The notes below the pieces were generated by a model. That model was not told the DNA's origin. It did not search any database and saw nothing but the letters and a program-made list of their open reading frames with translations. A stretch of 64,000 nucleotides of DNA from Caryophanales bacterium (GTDB lineage: Bacteria > Bacillota > Bacilli > Bacillales > Bacillaceae_J): positions 186,001 to 250,000 of the forward strand of contig DULJ01000040.1 of NCBI GenBank assembly GCA_012840465.1. Direction: 5' to 3'. This document shows positions 47,607-55,408 of the stretch, one piece after another (the stretch's first letter is position 1; every line of letters begins with the position of its first letter). The position numbers were made by a program, and so were the translations under genes.

Positions 47607-48722
47607 CCTCTCGCACCTTATAGTGTTTGTAACTTGGCTGCAGTTAACCTTGGTCAAATGGCTGATAAGAAAAAAAAGCGCGTTGATTTTGATAAACTTA
47701 GAAAAACAGTCCGCACTGGCGTTAGAATGCAGGACAATGTTATTAATGCAACACCTTATTTCTTAGAACAAAATAAGAAACAAGCTTTAGGTGAACGCCG
47801 TGTTGGTCTAGGTGTAATGGGCTTGCATGACCTCTTAATTTATTGTGAAACAGAATACGGTTCACAAGAAGGTAACGAGCTAGTTGATAAAATATTTGAG
47901 ACGATTGCAACTGAAGCATATCAAGCATCAATAGAACTTGCAAAAGAAAAAGGAAGTTTCCCATTCCTAGTTGGCGAAACTGAGGCAGATACAAATCGTC
48001 TAAGAAAAGCATTTACGGAAACAGGTTATATGCAGAAAATGCCTGAAGCAATCCGTCAACAAATCTTAGAACATGGTATTAGAAATTCTCATTTACTAAC
48101 TGTTGCTCCTACGGGCAGCACTGGGACAATGGTTGGAGTTTCCACAGGCCTGGAACCTTACTTCTCATTCTCATACTACCGAAGCGGTCGCTTAGGTAAG
48201 TTTATTGAAGTAAAAGCTGATATTCTTCAAGAATATTTAAATAATAACCCAAATGCAGATCCAGAAAACCTTCCAAAATGGTTTATCTCTGCAATGGATT
48301 TAAAAGCTGAAGCACATGCCGATGTACAATGCGTAATTCAGCGTTGGGTAGATAGTTCAATAAGTAAAACGGTGAATGCCCCTAAAGGCTACTCTGTCGA
48401 GCAAGTTGAAAAAGTTTACGAAAGATTATATAAAGGCGGAGCTAAAGGTGGAACAGTTTATGTTGATGGAAGCCGTGACGCTCAAGTATTAACCCTTAAA
48501 GCTGAAGAAAACAGTATGGATGATGTTGAATTTGATAAAGTGCCACATCAACAACCACGTGTTGTATTAGTTGATACAATCAGTGACCTTCGCTCTACAG
48601 ATGTAACAATTGGAAATGAAGTAGGAAATACTTGTCCGGTCTGTCGCAAAGGTAAAGTAAAAGAAATCGGCGGATGCAACACATGTACAAACTGTGGTGC
48701 ACAGCTTAAATGTGGTTTATAA
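47607..48722 (+). CDS. nrdJ: NrdJ, exon 2
   Basis: 371 codons starting PLAPYSVCNLAAVNLGQMADK, which continue NPCGEQ of exon 1 into the unbroken NrdJ core. The Cys of SVCNL is the second redox Cys of the active site. Nucleotide loop APTGSTGTMVG present; C-terminal zinc-ribbon and redox tail CPVCRKGKVKEIGGCNTCTNCGAQLKCGL. No start codon or ribosome site of its own, so splicing is needed to make the enzyme. Confidence 0.93.
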   Translation, partial: PLAPYSVCNLAAVNLGQMADKKKKRVDFDKLRKTVRTGVRMQDNVINATPYFLEQNKKQALGERRVGLGVMGLHDLLIYCETEYGSQEGNELVDKIFETIATEAYQASIELAKEKGSFPFLVGETEADTNRLRKAFTETGYMQKMPEAIRQQILEHGIRNSHLLTVAPTGSTGTMVGVSTGLEPYFSFSYYRSGRLGKFIEVKADILQEYLNNNPNADPENLPKWFISAMDLKAEAHADVQCVIQRWVDSSISKTVNAPKGYSVEQVEKVYERLYKGGAKGGTVYVDGSRDAQVLTLKAEENSMDDVEFDKVPHQQPRVVLVDTISDLRSTDVTIGNEVGNTCPVCRKGKVKEIGGCNTCTNCGAQLKCGL

Positions 48723-48734
48723 AAATACGAACGG

Positions 48735-48804
48735 AATTTTAAATGTGGCTTTGAAATAAAGTTATACCGTTTATAAAAAAGATGTACCGTTACACCTCTT
48801 TGGA
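48735..48804 (+). repeat. Direct repeat of about 70 bp, copy 1
   Basis: AATTTTAAATGTGGCTTTGAAATAAAG...GTTTATAAAAAAG...ACCTCTTTGGA is about three-quarters identical to 50123-50191. The two copies flank the tnpB remnant and the chitosanase gene in the same orientation. Confidence 0.7.
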
Positions 48805-48899
48805 TAGGATAACTGGATTGAATACAAATGCTACTATAACTCAATCATGGCAAGCAGCATATTTTATTGATTTATCAGATGACTTTGAAGTTGAAAATG

Positions 48900-48944
48900 A
48901 ATCCATTTTGATCAATCTTTTGTCAAAATGGATTCTTCTTATTT
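48900..48944 (+). terminator. nrdJ terminator
   Basis: AATCCATTTTGA ... TCAAAATGGATT hairpin followed by CTTCTTATTT. Confidence 0.75.
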
Positions 48945-49046
48945 ATCGTAAAATATGGGTTTTCGAGGTATTTTTGATTAAACTTTATTTCAAAGCTACA
49001 TATTTGAGAAATAGTGTACACCCATTTCGTCATTTGCTTTTACTCG

Positions 49047-49202
49047 GGTGTAACGTCAATAGGCGAAAGTTTTATCATTGACGGATCTAAATTGAAATCC
49101 ATTAATCAAGGATTTAACAAGAAAAGTGCGCATCTTCAACGTATGAAAGACAAGCAGCATTTTGGTAAACGGACGACGCATCTCCTACCTAATACGTTTT
49201 GA
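49047..49202 (+). pseudogene. TnpB (IS200/IS605-family) fragment
   Basis: About 50 codons ([37 protein letters not shown]) resemble the RuvC-proximal part of TnpB proteins, which read S.GKSFIIDGRKLKSINQYYNKK.A.LQS.KDKQ. The rest of the roughly 370-aa protein, including the catalytic residues, is missing; no tnpA is nearby. Residue of an old insertion. Confidence 0.6.
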
Positions 49203-49251
49203 GAAAGAGTTCAACTATCTATCTTACTACTAATATACGAGGAGAACGCAA

Positions 49252-50088
49252 ATGAAAAATAAAAATAAAGTGATTATTGGTGGCGTTATTGCTGTATTAG
49301 TAATTTTGGGGTTGTTTTTATTTTTTAGTTTTGATGCCTTATCAAATAATTATAATATTCGAGATAATAGTACATTAAGAAAAACAACTTTTTCACTAGT
49401 ATCAAGTGCAGAAAATTCAACAATAAATTATAAAAAGAATTATGGCTATATAGAGGATATTGGCGATGGTAGAGGGTATACAGCTGGTATTATAGGCTTT
49501 ACAACTGGAACTGGAGATTTATTGGATGTTGTACATATCTATACGCAAAAGGTTCCCAATAATGATTTGAAAAAGTATATTCCTGCATTGAAATCTGTTA
49601 ACGGTACTGATTCACATAAAGGATTAGGGCAAAAATTTGTTTTGGCATGGAAAACCTCTGCAAATGATTCTAAATTTATTCAATCACAAAATGAATTGTT
49701 GACAAGAATGTATTTGAATCCCGCTGTTAATTATGCTAAAAAAGATGGTTTATCTCCTTTGGGTCAGTATATGTATTATGATGCTTTGGTAGTTCATGGC
49801 CCAGGAACAAAAGATGATCATTCAAGTTTTCAGTCAATACGTTTTAACGCAATGAAACGTGCAAAAACACCTGCTCAAGGTGGTAATGAAGCATATTATT
49901 TAAAACAATTTCTAAAAGCACGTACCACAGTGATGAAACAGGAAGAAGCACATAGCGATTTATCAAGACTGAAAGCTCAGTTACATTTTATTAATCAACA
50001 TAATTTTAACTTAACTTTACCGTTATCATGGAAAATGTATGGAGACCGTTATAGACTAACAAAACAAGATGTTAATGAACTTCCGTGA
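49252..50088 (+). CDS. GH46 chitosanase, membrane-anchored or secreted
   Basis: 278 aa. N-terminal membrane helix (VIIGGVIAVLVILGLFLFFSF) without a clear cleavage site. The catalytic part YGYIEDIGDGRGYTAGIIGFTTGTGD is the GH46 signature with the catalytic Glu68 and likely Asp89; YTQKVPNNDLKKYIPAL and YDALVVHGPG fit as well. It hydrolyses chitosan. The signature resembles actinobacterial chitosanases more than B. subtilis Csn, and it sits among mobile-element remnants, which suggests transfer. GAGGAG site; terminator at 50179. Confidence 0.9.
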   Translation: MKNKNKVIIGGVIAVLVILGLFLFFSFDALSNNYNIRDNSTLRKTTFSLVSSAENSTINYKKNYGYIEDIGDGRGYTAGIIGFTTGTGDLLDVVHIYTQKVPNNDLKKYIPALKSVNGTDSHKGLGQKFVLAWKTSANDSKFIQSQNELLTRMYLNPAVNYAKKDGLSPLGQYMYYDALVVHGPGTKDDHSSFQSIRFNAMKRAKTPAQGGNEAYYLKQFLKARTTVMKQEEAHSDLSRLKAQLHFINQHNFNLTLPLSWKMYGDRYRLTKQDVNELP

Positions 50089-50122
50089 TTTACAATATGA
50101 TAAGTGGTTGTGAAATTTTGCT

Positions 50123-50191
50123 AATTTAAATGAGGCTTTGAAATAAAGTCACGATGTTTATAAAAAAGTTGCGAGGAAATACCTCTTTGAA
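50123..50191 (+). repeat. Direct repeat of about 70 bp, copy 2
   Basis: AATTTAAATGAGGCTTTGAAATAAAG...GTTTATAAAAAAG...ACCTCTTTGAA; partner of 48735-48804. Its end forms the left arm of the following terminator. Confidence 0.7.
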
Positions 50192-50221
50192 TTTTTTGGT
50201 CCAAAGGGGTGTTTTTTTTTA
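50179..50221 (+). terminator. Terminator downstream of the chitosanase gene
   Basis: ACCTCTTTG ... CAAAGGGGT hairpin followed by nine T. Confidence 0.8.
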
Positions 50222-50795
50222 TATCTAAAAGAACGAGAACAACTAAAATTGACAAATGGATTAAAGAAGATCGTGGGTCTGGGATTGGCTCGGATTATAA
50301 ACCTTGGTTGAATATTCAAGATGTCTCTTCGTTAGGTCGCTCTATTCGATTGAAATGAATCAAAACAGGAAGGTAGCACGAATTCTTATCCGATTTGGAA
50401 CGAAATTACTTTTATTTAACTTCATTCAGCAGAAGTCTCCCCCTTCCATAAGTGGTGAGATGAATACAAGTTAGTATTTTAAATTCAGTGTGGGTACAAA
50501 CCCCTGCTGAATAAAGTTAAAGCCTCCGGCGGATGCCACAGATTTTAAAAGGTAACTTTTCGAGCAGATCAAAGACTAAGAACGCCACATCCTGTGGCAA
50601 TGTCGTTGTGACCCACATCCTGTGGGCCTAAAAATTTGGGCGCAAATACTCCAAGGCGAATTTGATCTGAATACTTGGATTTCGTTATTGATACAAGAGA
50701 ACAATTTCCTTTATTTCCGTTGGTAGAAATAACTTTTTTATTTCAGTATCCTTAAAAGCCAATCAAACCCACCCATCCAAGTAAAGTCCTATCAT
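50221..50795 (+). pseudogene. tnsA pseudogene (Tn7-type transposition endonuclease), split by repeat copy F
   Basis: 50221-50415 encodes SKRTRTTKIDKWIKEDRGSG..DYKPWLNIQDVSSLGRSIRLK-stop-IKTGR-stop-HEFLSDLERNYFYL, and 50667-50795 continues EYLDFVIDTREQFPLFPLVE ... KPTHPSK. Both halves line up with the N-terminal catalytic region of Tn7-like TnsA. Two in-frame stops (TGA, TAG), later degeneration, and the 251-bp repeat make it dead. No tnsB, tnsC or tniQ remains in the window. Confidence 0.75.
50416..50666 (+). repeat. Hairpin-rich dispersed repeat, copy F, inserted in tnsA
   Basis: Full-length 251-bp copy from TTAACTTCATTCAGCAG to GCGAATTTGAT. Because the tnsA coding sequence resumes on the far side, both ends of the element are defined to within a few bases. 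No clear target-site duplication is seen. Confidence 0.92.
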
Positions 50796-51213
50796 TGTTT
50801 AGTTGAAAACTATGGTATTCTAAGTATTTTTACCTACGTTAAATAGGGTGGGAAATGATAATGCAGATCATCATGTTATTAGGTCAATTGATTCTAATAT
50901 AATACTTGATCTTTCTCGTACGGGAGTTACAGCTATGTCCATTGACGATTAATATGCTCTGAGTATAAAAGGTAATGGAACTAAGGGTTAATATAAAATT
51001 AGTTTACAAGAACAGACCTTTATGAACTAATAATTCGAGTACTTTACTAGGGGAAGTCTTAGTGGTGTGAGAGGTAGGGGGTTAATCCCCCCCTCCTACT
51101 CGATTTAATGTAGCTATATAAAATACATTGATCATTTAAAATAAAATTTGATAATTTGTAACAACATTTTAACGAGATAAATTCCGTTAATTTAAGTACA
51201 GTGATTCACAAAC
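50796..51213. other. Degenerate region; possible group II intron domain VI remnant at its end
   Basis: No gene. A decayed frame near 50850-51020 (GNDNADHHVIRSIDSNIILDLSRTGVTAMSIDD then stops) suggests a lost coding sequence I cannot identify. GTGTGAGAGGTAGGGGGTTAATCCCCCCCTCCTACTCGATT (51067-51107) resembles the domain VI hairpin and 3' end of some bacterial group II introns, but no domain V precedes it. Confidence 0.35.
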
Positions 51214-51609
51214 TTATTCAATTTTTCCTTCTCCAGTCAATTGTGTTCCATCAACCAAACCTAATTGACCAAATGTATATGTATAGTCAGATTGATTGCT
51301 CTTTTTTACTCCTTGAATATTTACAAAGTATTCGTTACCTTCTTCTAATAAATTATATATTCTTGAGTCCTCAATCATTACCTTATATCTCTCTTTATTT
51401 GGACTGTTATCGTTAGCATTAGAGCCTATGACCCACATTTTTATATATTTTCCTGATTCAATGTGATGTTCTTTCTTTTCAATTTCAAAAATCATTGAAC
51501 TACTTTTATAAGATTTCCCTCCCTCAAAATACCAATAAAATAAAAAAACTACTATTAAGAATAAGATAATTAACAAAACTACCCATTTTTTACGAGAAAT
51601 CTTAAACAA
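51214..51609 (-). CDS. Hypothetical membrane-anchored protein
   Basis: 131 aa, TTG start behind AGGGAG at eight bases. N-terminal membrane helix (WVVLLIILFLIVVFLFYWYF), then an extracytoplasmic beta-rich domain (IFEIEKKEHHIESGKYIKMWVIG ... YFVNIQGVKKSNQSDYTYTFGQL). Family not recognised. Isolated in the accessory region; codon use is very AT-rich. Confidence 0.6.
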   Translation of the reverse strand: MFKISRKKWVVLLIILFLIVVFLFYWYFEGGKSYKSSSMIFEIEKKEHHIESGKYIKMWVIGSNANDNSPNKERYKVMIEDSRIYNLLEEGNEYFVNIQGVKKSNQSDYTYTFGQLGLVDGTQLTGEGKIE

Positions 51610-51925
51610 AATTTCATCTCCCTAATCAAAGTTCTTTTTCGCAAAACTGCTTCTTTGGAAAAAAAGACCACAAACTGGTCGATCTCCCGTTATTCCGTTA
51701 TTGTATATAGATCATATTTATTTTGGTTTGGGAAAGTTTCATTTGTTCGTAATTTACTAGAACTACCTATTCTAAAGAGGAACTTTGCAACGTTCTTAGG
51801 TGTATGAATAAATACATTTCATCCTCTAATTTTCATATTATCGCGTTACCTTCAAAAGGCAAGTTGTATTTAGTTATAATTAATAGGGGCATAAAATGCT
51901 ACATTTCAAAAAATGGGTGATAATT
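51610..51925. other. Intergenic region upstream of the two-component/ABC module
   Basis: No coding frame. TATAAT at 51875-51880 is a likely -10 for the response regulator, but the -35 is weak. Nothing else recognised. Confidence 0.4.
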
Positions 51926-52606
51926 ATGTATGAAGGTAAAAGAACCTTAATTATTGAAGACGATCAAGAGATCAGTATGTTGCTAAGTGTAATTATAGCA
52001 AAATCACATATGGAACCGGTTGCTGCCTATTCTGGTACAGAAGGTTTGTTGCAGCTACAAAATAATACGTTTGATTTAATATTATTGGATCTGATGCTCC
52101 CGGGAAAAAGCGGGGAGGAACTTATAAAAGAGATTCGAGAAAAGAGTTCTATTCCCATCATTGTCATTTCAGCCAAAAGCGATATTGAGAACAAAGTGCA
52201 AGTATTGAAAATGGGTGCGGACGATTATATAACCAAACCGTTTCATCAGGAAGAAGTGATGGCCCGAGTAGAAGTTCAATTACGAAAAGCAAGTTTTTTC
52301 CCCATGCAGTCAGCAGAAATGGGATGGCGCGGACTTAAAATCAATATGGAAAAACGGTCTGTAACTTTAAACGAGAAAGAGCTGCAGTTGACGAATGCTG
52401 AGTTTGATATTTTAACATTTTTCATGAATAATCCCGAACGTGCACTTTCTAAAAAAGAGATTTATGAAAGTATCTGGAAAGGAACTTATTATGGTGATGA
52501 TAATACAATCAGTGTTCATGTCTCCAATCTCCGTAAGAAAATTTCCGAAATTACAACCGAAGAATATATAAAGACCATTTGGGGAGTAGGTTTCATGCTT
52601 GTATGA
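51926..52606 (+). CDS. OmpR/PhoB-family response regulator
   Basis: 226 aa. Receiver domain with IIEDDQE acidic pocket, phospho-acceptor Asp in LILLDLMLPGKSGEE, Lys in DDYITKPF; C-terminal winged helix LTNAEFDILTFFMNNPERALSKKEIYESIW ... HVSNLRKKI. Starts at ATG 51926 (GGGTG upstream); ATG 51896 is also possible. First gene of the regulator-ABC-kinase module, and probably binds the direct repeats at its own 3' end. Confidence 0.92.
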   Translation: MYEGKRTLIIEDDQEISMLLSVIIAKSHMEPVAAYSGTEGLLQLQNNTFDLILLDLMLPGKSGEELIKEIREKSSIPIIVISAKSDIENKVQVLKMGADDYITKPFHQEEVMARVEVQLRKASFFPMQSAEMGWRGLKINMEKRSVTLNEKELQLTNAEFDILTFFMNNPERALSKKEIYESIWKGTYYGDDNTISVHVSNLRKKISEITTEEYIKTIWGVGFMLV

Positions 52607-52607
52607 C

Positions 52608-52627
52608 TTCTTTATGAATTCTTTATG
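52608..52627 (+). promoter_or_regulatory. 11-bp direct repeats upstream of the ABC operon (candidate response-regulator site)
   Basis: TTCTTTATG occurs twice (52608-52616 and 52619-52627), exactly 11 bp apart, the spacing at which OmpR-family dimers bind head to tail. It begins at the response regulator's stop codon and lies about 75 bp upstream of the ABC ATPase start. Confidence 0.6.
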
Positions 52628-52701
52628 TTTTGCTTAAAGGATTTTAAAGACTTCTAGGCTAAACTGAAAATAACAAGAAATTTAGTGAAGGAGTCAAAAA
52701 G

Positions 52702-53619
52702 ATGGATACCATTATACAGACCTATCAATTGACGAAAAAGTTTAAGGAAGAAGAGGTCATTAAACCTCTTGACTTCTCATTAAAAAAAAGGGAAATCTGT
52801 GCACTAATTGGAAAAAATGGTGCAGGAAAATCAACGTTTTTAAAACTTCTTGCCGGACAACTAATGCCGACAACTGGGGAGATTCAGCTATTTGGCAAAT
52901 CCGGTAAAGAGATAGACAATGCGAAAAAAAGAATGGGCTTTATGATAGAAGTCCCTACATTTTTCCCGGATTTTACTGCAATTCAAAATCTGGAGTATTT
53001 TCGTATTCAACGGGGGATCGTTGACAAAAAACGCATTTATGAAGTTCTGGAGATTGTGGGTCTGGCAAATGAAAAGAAAAAGCGGTTTAAAGACTATTCC
53101 ATGGGGATGAAGCAGCGATTAGGCATAGCCCTTTGTCTCTTAAGCAGCCCTGATTGTTTAGTGCTTGATGAGCCAATCAATGGTTTGGATGTGGAGGGGA
53201 TTATGGAAATCCGCAAATTATTGATGAAGCTCAATCAGGAAAAACAAATAACAATATTAATTTCTAGTCATATTTTAACGGAATTGAAATTGCTAGCCAC
53301 ACGTTTTGTATTTATCAAAAATGGTGTAGTCGTCGATGATTTAAGTAAAGAGTCTCTGGAAGAGAAGAGTAGGAAACAAATTCTGATAATAGTTGATGAT
53401 TCAGCGAAAGCAGTACGATTTTTAGAACAGGCATATGCAGATATTCAGTTTAAAGTTCTTCCTAATCAAGTAATCATCGTCCAAAATCATGTAGAGAACG
53501 GTGGAGATATCAATCGCATCTTAGTTGATAATGGAGTGATGGTGAAGGAGTTTCGCATCGAAGCACTAAATCTAGAGGAATACTTCTTAGGATTAGTGGA
53601 GGGGAATAAAAATGATTAA
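52702..53619 (+). CDS. ABC transporter ATPase (BcrA/lantibiotic-immunity type)
   Basis: 305 aa. Walker A GKNGAGKST, signature YSMGMKQRLGIALCL, Walker B CLVLDEPINGLD, His in SSHILTEL, plus the extended C-terminal domain seen in BcrA-type drug and peptide exporters. GAAGGAG site. Overlaps the permease gene by 8 nt. Confidence 0.92.
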   Translation: MDTIIQTYQLTKKFKEEEVIKPLDFSLKKREICALIGKNGAGKSTFLKLLAGQLMPTTGEIQLFGKSGKEIDNAKKRMGFMIEVPTFFPDFTAIQNLEYFRIQRGIVDKKRIYEVLEIVGLANEKKKRFKDYSMGMKQRLGIALCLLSSPDCLVLDEPINGLDVEGIMEIRKLLMKLNQEKQITILISSHILTELKLLATRFVFIKNGVVVDDLSKESLEEKSRKQILIIVDDSAKAVRFLEQAYADIQFKVLPNQVIIVQNHVENGGDINRILVDNGVMVKEFRIEALNLEEYFLGLVEGNKND

Positions 53620-54361
53620 TTATATGAAAAGCGAATATTATCGTCTACTGCGTAAAAAAGGCCTGCATTTTACAAGTTTGATATGTTTTTTGCTGATCGC
53701 CGCTGCTGCTGCCGTCCTTTATTATTTTGGACAGCATGACCCGAATTTCCCTTACGGTACTAGTGAATTTTTCTATTCAAATGTAATTAGCGGTGGATTA
53801 CTCATTATAATCGTAGGGGTACTCTTTAATTCAGCTCTCACTGGCAAAGATATGTCTTTGATTAAACAATCTATTTCTTTTGGCATTTCTAGGAATATAA
53901 TCTTCTGGTCTAAACTAATCCTAACTTTAAGTTATTTTCTGTTAATTTGTGTTGTTGGCATGTTATTAATGATTGCGCTAGGTGAAAACTTGCTGAACAG
54001 TGATAATCAGTCAGTCAGACATTTTCTAATAGCGAGTGTAAATATGGCTCCGCTTGTTCTTAGTGGATTCTTTCTAACCCATACGTTAAAAATGCTGAAA
54101 GTTGGAGAAGTTTATATCATTATCGTGCTGATATTTATTTTTGGACTCTCTAGTAACTTGCTACGGATTTTGTTCCGTCCGTTTACAGGCTTAAACGAGT
54201 TATACAAATATGTGCCCAATACATTATTAAATGATAATTTAATAAGCTTTATGGATGGTACAGTTCAATTCGGTTATCAATATTGGGTTGTAGGCATAGT
54301 AATTTCCCTGATTGCTTTGCTGATTGGAGCGAAAAGGTTCGCAAATCGAAACATCAATTGA
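53612..54361 (+). CDS. ABC-2 type permease
   Basis: 249 aa with six hydrophobic segments (FTSLICFLLIAAAAAVLYYF; GGLLIIIVGVLFNSAL; SKLILTLSYFLLICVVGMLLMIAL; MAPLVLSGFFLT; YIIIVLIFIFGLSSN; YWVVGIVISLIALLIGA). Partner of the ATPase; the pair probably expels or detoxifies a membrane-active antibiotic. Coupled to both neighbours. Confidence 0.85.
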   Translation: MINYMKSEYYRLLRKKGLHFTSLICFLLIAAAAAVLYYFGQHDPNFPYGTSEFFYSNVISGGLLIIIVGVLFNSALTGKDMSLIKQSISFGISRNIIFWSKLILTLSYFLLICVVGMLLMIALGENLLNSDNQSVRHFLIASVNMAPLVLSGFFLTHTLKMLKVGEVYIIIVLIFIFGLSSNLLRILFRPFTGLNELYKYVPNTLLNDNLISFMDGTVQFGYQYWVVGIVISLIALLIGAKRFANRNIN

Positions 54362-54374
54362 TGGAGAAGGATGG

Positions 54375-55289
54375 ATGAAAGTGAATAGCTGGTTGATTAT
54401 AATGATCTTGGTTTTCCTTCTGATTGTTTTAGTCTCGCTGCTTCTGTTGTTCCATTGGGATGTCAGAATGATGACGAAACAATTAGAGGAAATTAGTGAA
54501 AATTTCGGGACCAATGAATTAGTTCGTACAAATACACATAATAAAAACTTGGCCCGATTTGCCGCGAAAATCAATCAGCTCACTCAATTATTCAAACGGA
54601 ATCAGCAGTCCATCGAAAGAAGAGAAATGGAACTAAAGCAAGAAATCACAAATATCTCCCATGATTTACGAACACCGTTAACATCAATCAAAGGATTTTC
54701 AGAGTTATTAACAGATCCGTCTACATCTGAAGCAGAAAGGAAAGAGTTTTTAAGCATTATTCAAAAGAAGATTGATAATCTTACCATGATTGTTGATTTA
54801 TTCTATGAACTTTCACAGCTTGATTCCTCGGACAAGAAATTGACCATGGAAAAGCAGTTTCTAGATCAAATGGTCGTGGAAACAATGCTTATGTTCTATG
54901 ATGATTTTGAGAAAAGGCAATTAAAGGTGAAGCTGGATGAGGGGACTGTATGCCCTGTTCTGGCTGACAATAAAGCGATCGTCCGGATTGTAATTAACAT
55001 TATTCAGAATGCCTTAACTTATGCTAAAAGTTATTTGAAAATTAGCTTTGTAGAGGATGAAAAATATATTTGGTTAAGGGCAGTAAATGATGTTGATAAG
55101 ATTAATGTTACGAAACTTCAACAGATTTTTAATAGAACATTTAGGTTGGATCCTAGTCGAACTGGTACCCAGCTTGGATTAGGGCTTCATATTGTTCAGC
55201 AACTTGTTAACAAACAAGGGGGAAAAGCAGTTGCTGATGTCCGTGAAAATGAATTTATAATTGAGGTGTCGTTTAGAAAATGGGATTAG
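54375..55289 (+). CDS. Sensor histidine kinase
   Basis: 304 aa. One N-terminal membrane helix (WLIIMILVFLLIVLVSLLLLFHW) and no sizeable external sensor domain, a HAMP-like linker, H box ISHDLRTPLTSIKGFSELL, N box VINIIQNALTYAKS and G box GTQLGLGLHIVQQL. With almost no sensor part it may take its signal from the ABC permease, as in Bce-like systems. ATG 54375 has GGAG eight bases before it. Confidence 0.9.
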   Translation: MKVNSWLIIMILVFLLIVLVSLLLLFHWDVRMMTKQLEEISENFGTNELVRTNTHNKNLARFAAKINQLTQLFKRNQQSIERREMELKQEITNISHDLRTPLTSIKGFSELLTDPSTSEAERKEFLSIIQKKIDNLTMIVDLFYELSQLDSSDKKLTMEKQFLDQMVVETMLMFYDDFEKRQLKVKLDEGTVCPVLADNKAIVRIVINIIQNALTYAKSYLKISFVEDEKYIWLRAVNDVDKINVTKLQQIFNRTFRLDPSRTGTQLGLGLHIVQQLVNKQGGKAVADVRENEFIIEVSFRKWD

Positions 55290-55408
55290 GCTGGGAATAC
55301 TATGAACATTTCGGAGCACTTGCCTCTTCTTTTTACAAAAAATACGTTTGTGAAATTATGTTAGCATTTATATAGAGAGTTTGAGCTAAAAGGTTTAAGG
55401 GGATAAAA

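Noticed and set aside
47566-47766. Open frame of 66 codons overlapping the intron end
   Set aside because: It crosses domain VI and the splice site in a different frame from nrdJ and has no family features.
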